NCBI GenBank assembly: GCA_036481345.1
Contig: JAZGHU010000006.1
Span: forward strand, 1-8,660
Length of the DNA: 8,660 nt
DNA from: JAAOYC01 sp036481345
GTDB lineage: Archaea > Nanobdellota > Nanobdellia > Woesearchaeales > WJKL01
Direction of reading: 5' to 3'
Below the pieces are notes generated by a model that worked only from the letters and a program-made list of their open reading frames with translations, searched no databases and had not been told where the DNA came from. A program made the position numbers and the translations under genes. Below are positions 5,368-8,660 of this stretch, piece after piece; position 1 is the stretch's first letter; each line of letters opens with the position of its first letter.

Positions 5368-5444
5368 TAATTAATAAAAAGATTTGTGGATTGTGTAACA
5401 AAACAATGCGAGGTGATCAAGTTGAAAATCGGATCAGTATTTAA
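5361..5444 (+). CDS. Doubtful 27-residue ORF with a CxxC pair
   Basis: ATG 5361 overlaps the upstream stop in the same ATGTTAG context as at 2540. It encodes MLVINKKICGLCNKTMRGDQ and a few more residues, ending TAA 5442-5444, 23 nt inside the next gene. The CGLCNK piece looks like half of a zinc knuckle, but no second half exists in this frame. It could be a truncated zinc protein or a translated linker. The in-frame ORF at 5422 has a far better ribosome site. Confidence 0.25.
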   Translation: MLVINKKICGLCNKTMRGDQVENRISI

Positions 5445-5703
5445 AAACCAGTGGGGATTATATGAGGTAGTCGCTGGATTCGAGAAAAAAGGAAACAGAA
5501 AAAAAATGCTTGTCAAGAGACTTGGTGAGTATATCTTAAAGGGTACCCCAGTTACTTTGGAGCGTATGAGTGCTTCTCAGGCCCTTGAGAGGATTATGGA
5601 TATATGTGGGATTAATCAGGATGATAAGTTCCAGATCAGAGCCAACTTCAACTCGGCTACTAAGCCAACAAAGAGGAATATACCAAATGTTAAACAAAAT
5701 TAG
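5422..5703 (+). CDS. Small protein with TTG start (93 aa), unknown
   Basis: GAGGTGATC (5410-5418), almost a full anti-16S complement, stands about 5 nt before TTG 5422. This decides the start over the upstream in-frame GTG at 5386, which has no such site. The product opens as a beta-rich domain: KIGSVFKNQWGLYEVVAGFEKKGNRKKMLVKRLGEYILKGTPVTL. Basic residues between the strands suggest nucleic-acid contact. A helix (SASQALERIMDICGI) and a basic tail follow. No family is recognised. It overlaps the next gene by 17 nt. Confidence 0.7.
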   Translation: MKIGSVFKNQWGLYEVVAGFEKKGNRKKMLVKRLGEYILKGTPVTLERMSASQALERIMDICGINQDDKFQIRANFNSATKPTKRNIPNVKQN

Positions 5704-6028
5704 AGAAGCAATTAAGTCCAAGAAGCTAAGAAAGCAGGAAAAGACTGAACTTGTGGCCATGATAGAGGATCTTGATCAAAAGCTAAAAACTCAGCTTAAT
5801 AGGGCTGTCGCTGGGATAGAAGAGTTATCTCCAGAAAAGCTTTATTTTCTCTATATAGAAGGAGATGATAAGGAGCTAGCTCATATAAAGATACAATTTG
5901 CAGGAATTAAAAAGATGATGAAATGGAGTGCTCCAAATATATTGATCCTAAATAGGCCGCTTATAGAGCTCTCTGAGAAGAAACTCAAAGAGCTTGAAGT
6001 TACAAGAAAAAAACTAAAAGTAAGGTGA
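5687..6028 (+). CDS. Charged helical protein (113 aa), unknown
   Basis: ATG 5687 has AAGAGG about 10 nt upstream. The frame is open back to 5570, but that extension lies wholly within the 5422 gene and lacks an RBS. Residues 1-45 are a basic amphipathic helix (KIREAIKSKKLRKQEKTELV, then MIEDLDQKLKTQLNRAVAGI). Then comes SPEKLYFLYIEGDDKELAHI, and KWSAPNILILNRPLIELSEK as a possible strand-helix. The last 20 residues are again helical and basic. It resembles no family I know. Confidence 0.7.
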   Translation: MLNKIREAIKSKKLRKQEKTELVAMIEDLDQKLKTQLNRAVAGIEELSPEKLYFLYIEGDDKELAHIKIQFAGIKKMMKWSAPNILILNRPLIELSEKKLKELEVTRKKLKVR

Positions 6029-6032
6029 GATT

Positions 6033-6392
6033 ATGAATTCAACAACAACTTCATCAGAAGCTGAAATGGCAGACTTATGGTTTTGTACAATTTGTAAAAA
6101 GAAAGGACATACAGCAATTCATCACAGACAACATCCAGATATATATGGAGAAATGGAATTTATAGGAGAAGCAATATCTGATTTTCAAGCGACTAGAAAT
6201 TTCGATAAAGAAAAAGATTTGACTAAGTTTAATCCAAGAGTATTTGATACTGTTCATTTAAACAATCATATCCAAGCATGTTATCTTAAAAAACTGAAAG
6301 TAAGAGAAGCTATTGATGAATTTCCTGATTTTATACAAGGTTGGAATATAAAACATCTTAAAGAAGATTTAAAAAAGAAGGTGGGAATATGA
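6033..6392 (+). CDS. Zinc-finger-containing protein (119 aa)
   Basis: AAGGTGAG overlaps the upstream stop (TGA 6026-6028) and sits 5 nt before ATG 6033. Residues 16-31 read WFCTICKKKGHTAIHH, a CX2CX4HX3-4H knuckle (C18, C21, H26, H30 or H31) close to retroviral-type CCHC knuckles but with a final histidine. The other 85 residues, including FNPRVFDTVHLNNHIQACYL and DEFPDFIQGWNIKHL, match nothing I know. Codons are more A/T-ending than in neighbours (GGA, ATA, CAT and CAA prominent) and GATC, frequent elsewhere in the window, is absent from 6033-6535. That may mark a separately acquired pair with the next gene. Confidence 0.7.
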   Translation: MNSTTTSSEAEMADLWFCTICKKKGHTAIHHRQHPDIYGEMEFIGEAISDFQATRNFDKEKDLTKFNPRVFDTVHLNNHIQACYLKKLKVREAIDEFPDFIQGWNIKHLKEDLKKKVGI

Positions 6393-6535
6393 GATGCGGT
6401 GAATGTTTAAGAACTATTGATACTTCAAATGTTATGATTGAAGAAGTAAGACGTAATAGAATACTTTTTGATAGGTTAACACATATTTGTCCACATTGTG
6501 GTGATAGAGAAGACATATTCATAACAAAAAAATAA
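6389..6535 (+). CDS. Mini zinc-ribbon protein (48 aa)
   Basis: ATG 6389 overlaps the stop of the previous gene as ATGA, with GGTGG (6380-6384) 4 nt upstream. C3-G-E-C6 and C34-P-H-C37 form a two-knuckle ribbon separated by 27 residues (DTSNVMIEEVRRNRILFDRL). This is the usual shape of a stand-alone zinc ribbon binding nucleic acid or protein. The last residues (DREDIFITKK) suit a closing strand. It shares the A/T-ending codon style of the gene before, so the two probably arrived together. Confidence 0.7.
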   Translation: MRCGECLRTIDTSNVMIEEVRRNRILFDRLTHICPHCGDREDIFITKK

Positions 6536-6550
6536 AACGAGGTGCAAAAC

Positions 6551-6994
6551 ATGGATAAAAGCTATTTTTTTGACCGCTTTGTAATGAGGCGGAACTATAG
6601 GGAAATTATAATATCTCTTGAGCAAGGAGATAAGAAAATAAAGGAGCTGGCTACACATAGTGGCATGGCATATCAGCATTTATGTAATGTGCTGCAGGAA
6701 GCTCAGAAAGAGGGAATAATAACTGCGAAGAAAAAAGATCATTCTCTGAACTTTAATCTTACTCTAAAAGGAGAAATAATTAAAGAACTCTGCTTAGGAT
6801 TGAAGATCTGCATTGAGAATTGGGAAGAAGATAATTCTATTGAGGCTCTTAATAAGCTAAGCTTTATCAAAAAGCCAGAGGCAGAGAAAGAAGATCCAAA
6901 AATACCTAAGGGATCAGGCCAGGTAATTACAGAGCCAAAAGATAATAAAGAGGGGAAGAATGGAAACAAACCAACAGAACCAGGAACAGAATAA
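6551..6994 (+). CDS. Winged-helix protein with disordered tail (147 aa)
   Basis: GAGGTG (6539-6544) stands 6 nt before ATG 6551; the in-frame GTG at 6542 lies inside that site and is rejected. Residues 14-78 fit a MarR/ArsR-type winged helix: YREIIISLEQGDKKIKELA, HSGMAYQHLCNVLQEAQKEGI as recognition helix, then ITAKKKDHSLNFNLTLKGEII as wing. A helix (KELCLGLKICIENWEE) could serve dimerisation. Residues 107-147 are proline-, glycine- and charge-rich with no predicted structure. Likely a transcription regulator; target unknown. It overlaps the next gene by 35 nt, so part of the tail is dual-coding. Confidence 0.8.
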   Translation: MDKSYFFDRFVMRRNYREIIISLEQGDKKIKELATHSGMAYQHLCNVLQEAQKEGIITAKKKDHSLNFNLTLKGEIIKELCLGLKICIENWEEDNSIEALNKLSFIKKPEAEKEDPKIPKGSGQVITEPKDNKEGKNGNKPTEPGTE

Positions 6995-7493
6995 GCCTAT
7001 TGATGATGATTCAACGACTGATCTTGTAAACAGAGATATTATCATAAATGATGATGGCTCAGCTCTTGTCAAAGAAACACAAATGACAACAGTTAAGATG
7101 GGTGCAAGGGATTTTATTAGCTGGATGCGTAAACATGAGGAGACAAGAGAAAACATTAAGAAAACGCTGTCTGATGAAGTCAGGAAGGCAACAGAAGTAG
7201 AGCTCAAGAAAGTTGAGGATGATATCGAGAATCTCAAGCCTTACATAGAGGATTCTGAGAAGAAAGCAAAAGCCCATTATGAGAAGCTCAAAAAAGAAGG
7301 CTTAATCTCTCATGTATCTGAGGAGTTTAAGAAGCCTATGAGCGAGATCAACCTTGATTATATGAATCAGGTATGGCATAATCTTATGGAGAATGAGAAA
7401 GAAGTGCTTGATACTTTGACTGCTGAGCAAAAGCAGAAGTTCCTAAAGATTAAGCTTAAGATCATACAAAAGAATCGAGGAAAGAAGCAATAA
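6960..7493 (+). CDS. Coiled-coil protein (177 aa), unknown
   Basis: AAGAGGGG precedes ATG 6960, which lies in the tail of the wHTH gene. Residues 1-25 are polar and disordered (ETNQQNQEQNKPIDDDSTTD). Residues 25-45 may form a strand pair (RDIIINDDGSALVKETQM). About 45-125 is a long charged helix with heptad-like spacing (FISWMRKHEETRENIKKTLS, VELKKVEDDIENLKPYIEDS). The end is a second helical segment with a basic C-terminus. Possible structural or scaffold role; no family recognised. The last gene before the structured-RNA region. Confidence 0.75.
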   Translation: METNQQNQEQNKPIDDDSTTDLVNRDIIINDDGSALVKETQMTTVKMGARDFISWMRKHEETRENIKKTLSDEVRKATEVELKKVEDDIENLKPYIEDSEKKAKAHYEKLKKEGLISHVSEEFKKPMSEINLDYMNQVWHNLMENEKEVLDTLTAEQKQKFLKIKLKIIQKNRGKKQ

Positions 7494-7502
7494 ATCGCTT
7501 CT
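7483..7502 (+). other. Hairpin across the stop codon at 7493
   Basis: AGAAGC (7483-7488) pairs with GCTTCT (7497-7502) around an 8-base loop holding the TAA stop. No U-tract follows, so I do not call it a terminator. It could mark a processing point between the mRNA and the RNA region that begins here, or be the outermost helix of that RNA. Confidence 0.3.
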
Positions 7503-7527
7503 CTCTAAAGGATTCAGTTGGAAAAAT

Positions 7528-7862
7528 ATTACTCGATATCGGTAAGTTTAAACTCAACACTTTTCTTGCCCCAGCTTGATCCAGAGTAATGAAGTGATTT
7601 AAGCAAATAGAGAATATCCTGAAACCAACCTAAATACGGAGTAACATGTTCTGAACTGGGTAAGGCAGATAAGGGTGGACCCCTCTACCTATTAAAAAGC
7701 CCAGTATAAAGGTTTCAAGGTCTCTGCAATTTGCGTAATCCCTAGACAGCCGAACATAATAAAGTGATGGTTTCCAAGAAGTTTGAGGAGTGTATGTAGT
7801 TAAGTGCAACCAAAACAACAACTAAAAACCACATCGCTGACGGCTGGGGGAAAATAATCACT
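7528..7862 (+). ncRNA. Candidate structured RNA, no known class recognised
   Basis: The whole 7494-7876 gap lacks a credible ORF but is rich in complementary segments that nest. P1: 7528-7534/7584-7590 (7 bp). Closing P2: 7593-7599/7856-7862 (7 bp). P3 arm: 7603-7608/7729-7734, 7609-7613/7721-7725, 7621-7626/7711-7716, 7655-7660/7700-7705, capped by AGGG/CCC(C)T near 7672-7684. P4 arm: 7739-7742/7848-7851, CAGCCG 7747-7752/CGGCTG 7841-7846, and 7763-7773/7826-7838 (11 bp, one G-U pair, a 2-nt bulge). P2, P3 and P4 make a three-way junction. CCCCAGC (7569-7575) could alternatively pair with 7843-7849, suggesting a pseudoknot or switch. It could be an independent RNA or a leader for the gene at 7877. 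Pairings were found by eye; folding energy was not calculated. Confidence 0.65.
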
Positions 7863-7870
7863 AAATGCGA
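7834..7870 (+). promoter_or_regulatory. Possible RBS-masking pairing upstream of the membrane peptide
   Basis: TCGC (7834-7837) can pair with GCGA (7867-7870), whose GA is the start of the GAGG Shine-Dalgarno (7869-7872) for ATG 7877. TCGC is also used in the P4 arm, so the two states exclude each other. That is the layout of a translational switch. Four base pairs are too few for confidence on their own. Confidence 0.25.
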
Positions 7871-7876
7871 GGAAAA

Positions 7877-7987
7877 ATGAAAAAAGATAGAAGAGTTATA
7901 TTATGGTTTGTATTAAAGTGTATGTTTTTTGGATTTATTTTAGGTTTAATTGTACACCATAATGTATGGGAATGCATTTGCAAATAA
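7877..7987 (+). CDS. Small single-pass membrane protein (36 aa)
   Basis: GAGG (7869-7872) stands 4 nt before ATG 7877. The product is a basic start (MKKDRR), a 20-residue hydrophobic helix at 7-26 (VILWFVLKCMFFGFILGLIV), and a short tail with HH and C-I-C. By the positive-inside rule the N-terminus is cytoplasmic. Size and shape fit small viral or toxin-like membrane peptides (holin-like, type I toxin-like), but nothing specific identifies it. Its frame starts 14 nt after the structured RNA ends, so RNA and peptide may form one unit. Codons are A/T-ending, with many TTT and TTA. Confidence 0.6.
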   Translation: MKKDRRVILWFVLKCMFFGFILGLIVHHNVWECICK

Positions 7988-8084
7988 AAAGGAAAATAGA
8001 TTTTTAGTTTGTCATGATGATTAATAATTTTATTAGTTAGGCACTATAAGTTTACAACAAATTTAAGTGGAATTATGGAAAATT

Positions 8085-8411
8085 ATGAAGAGAATTGAAA
8101 TGAAACCATTAATAAATTATGCAGCTCAGAAAGGATGCTTAAGGCTATCTGAGTTCATTAAAGAGAAAGAAGAAACACCTCCAAAAGAAGAAAGAGATAT
8201 TGAGCTCTCAGGAATTAAATTCGTAAAAAATTTAAATAAGCGGCATGGTAAAGACTTCTATGTTGCTTTTCGAGGAGATGAATGGATTGCTCGAATATTC
8301 TATGATCTTCCGCTCAGCTCTTATGTGATTAGATATGAGGATGGAGTTTCTGAGCAGGATAAAGAGACTATAAGGGCCTTTGGAGAGAATCTTAATGATG
8401 GGCTGAAATGA
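8085..8411 (+). CDS. Protein of unknown function (108 aa)
   Basis: Possible starts are GTG 8067, ATG 8085 and ATG 8100. I use ATG 8085, with weak GGAA upstream; the start is uncertain. Residues 1-20 (MKRIEMKPLINYAAQKGCLR) and the next helix precede an acidic linker (EKEETPPKEERDIE). Residues 43-100 look like one alpha/beta domain: GIKFVKNLNKRHGKDFYVAF, RGDEWIARIFYDLPLSSYVI, then EQDKETIRAFGENLNDGL. No family is recognised. Gap 7988-8084 is A/T-rich, with AAATTTAA at 8059-8066 as a possible TATA box that would give an almost leaderless mRNA. The stop overlaps the next gene as ATGA. Confidence 0.65.
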   Translation: MKRIEMKPLINYAAQKGCLRLSEFIKEKEETPPKEERDIELSGIKFVKNLNKRHGKDFYVAFRGDEWIARIFYDLPLSSYVIRYEDGVSEQDKETIRAFGENLNDGLK

Positions 8412-8566
8412 AAAGCAATTATATCAAGCAACTCGATGGGACATGGAAATGCAGGAGATGTGGGAAAATAGTTAAAGAATATGGCTGGAGTCCTCATAAT
8501 TCCTGGCACAGAAAAAAAGCTATATGGGATGAGAAAAGCAGGCAGAAACATATAGATACTTATTGA
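8408..8566 (+). CDS. C2H2-like zinc-finger mini-protein (52 aa)
   Basis: ATG 8408 overlaps the upstream stop. The sequence DGTWKCRRCGKIVKEYGWSP and following residues give C15-X2-C18-X11-H30-X3-H34, one residue short of the classical C2H2 spacing. Aromatics before and after the cysteines, and a basic helix with K36-K37, suit DNA or RNA binding. It sits 1 nt upstream of the resolvase-like gene, so a nucleic-acid role is plausible. No RBS is clear; reinitiation from the overlap is likely. Confidence 0.65.
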   Translation: MKSNYIKQLDGTWKCRRCGKIVKEYGWSPHNSWHRKKAIWDEKSRQKHIDTY

Positions 8567-8567
8567 G

Positions 8568-8660
8568 ATGGAAACAATGGCAGGCGGAGCAACACCAAGA
8601 AGAAAAGGAGATAATTTTGAGAGATTAGTTAAGAAGCTGCTTATATCAAAAGGCTTTTTC
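8568..8660 (+). CDS. N-terminus of a Holliday-junction-resolvase-like nuclease (partial)
   Basis: From ATG 8568, 31 codons remain open to the window edge: METMAGGATPRRKGDNFERL, then VKKLLISKGFF. The RRKG-x-x-FER-L-V-x-x-L-x-x-x-GF pattern is that of archaeal Hjc resolvases and related PD-(D/E)xK phage nucleases, in which the arginine-rich start binds DNA and the glutamate of FER is the first catalytic acid. The actual ATG may be 8568 or 8577. The catalytic D and ExK lie outside the window, so the family remains provisional. Hjc-like enzymes cut four-way junctions formed during recombination-dependent replication. Confidence 0.65.
   Translation, partial: METMAGGATPRRKGDNFERLVKKLLISKGFF

Noticed and set aside
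5570..5686. An N-terminal extension of the 113-aa protein back to 5570
   Set aside because: The extension lies entirely inside the 5422 gene, has no ribosome site, and reads like a shadow frame; ATG 5687 has AAGAGG upstream.
5361..5703. A frameshifted zinc-finger gene joining the 5361 and 5422 frames
   Set aside because: The 5422 frame has its own near-perfect ribosome site and a complete-looking protein with no second cysteine pair, so no break is needed.
7630..7821. A 63-residue minus-strand frame in the 7494-7876 gap
   Set aside because: It has no ribosome site or domain, would be the only minus-strand gene, and overlaps the segments that form RNA helices.
7528..7870. A group I intron, suggested by AATCCCTAGACAGCCGAAC (resembling the Q element) and CACTAAATG
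   Set aside because: I could not find a P4 partner for CCCTAG or a P7 partner for CACTA, and the gene after it has its own start and ribosome site rather than being a split exon.
7976..7985. Palindrome ATTTGCAAAT at the end of the membrane peptide gene
   Set aside because: A 10-base A/T-rich palindrome overlapping a stop codon is expected by chance here; no partner copy was found.

Overview
The window looks like part of a virus or plasmid of an archaeon. It is A+T-rich. Every gene I can support is on the + strand. Genes abut or overlap, often by ATGA or by a few codons. Many starts have archaeal GGTGA/GAGGTG-type Shine-Dalgarno sites, and the clearest promoters carry a TTTAAATA-type TATA box. 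The coding load is small wHTH and zinc proteins plus a DNA partition/recombination set. I see no capsid, portal, terminase or polymerase gene, and no rRNA, tRNA or CRISPR array. A host among small-genome or DPANN-type archaea is only a guess from base composition and gene style.

Region 1 (1-735) is regulatory. Two nearly identical promoters (98-139 and 690-731) each carry the same inverted repeat just downstream of the TATA box. Two small wHTH genes lie between them, so an autoregulatory switch is the natural reading. The second wHTH gene has its ribosome binding site inside a small hairpin.

Region 2 (731-2650) begins with very short ORFs and a coiled-coil protein resembling an uncharacterised phage family. 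A two-helix membrane protein, a tiny ORF, a protein with a putative OB-like N-terminal domain, and another wHTH follow.

Region 3 (2637-5367) is the most informative. A mini SWIM zinc protein overlaps a long ParB-like protein with a cysteine cluster. That overlaps by ATGA a protein joining the same putative OB-like N-terminus to a domain resembling single-strand annealing proteins. A PD-(D/E)xK nuclease-like protein comes next. This reads as a segregation and recombination operon.

Region 4 (5361-7493) holds small unknown proteins, two zinc-binding proteins with a more A/T-biased codon style, a wHTH with a disordered tail, and a coiled-coil protein.

Region 5 (7494-7876) has no convincing gene. 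Many mutually compatible helices can be drawn through it, giving a candidate structured RNA of about 335 nt. It lies directly upstream of a 36-residue membrane protein and is the strongest candidate for something undescribed. Region 6 (7988-8660) has an unknown protein, a C2H2-like zinc mini-protein and the start of a probable Holliday-junction-resolvase-like nuclease cut by the window edge.
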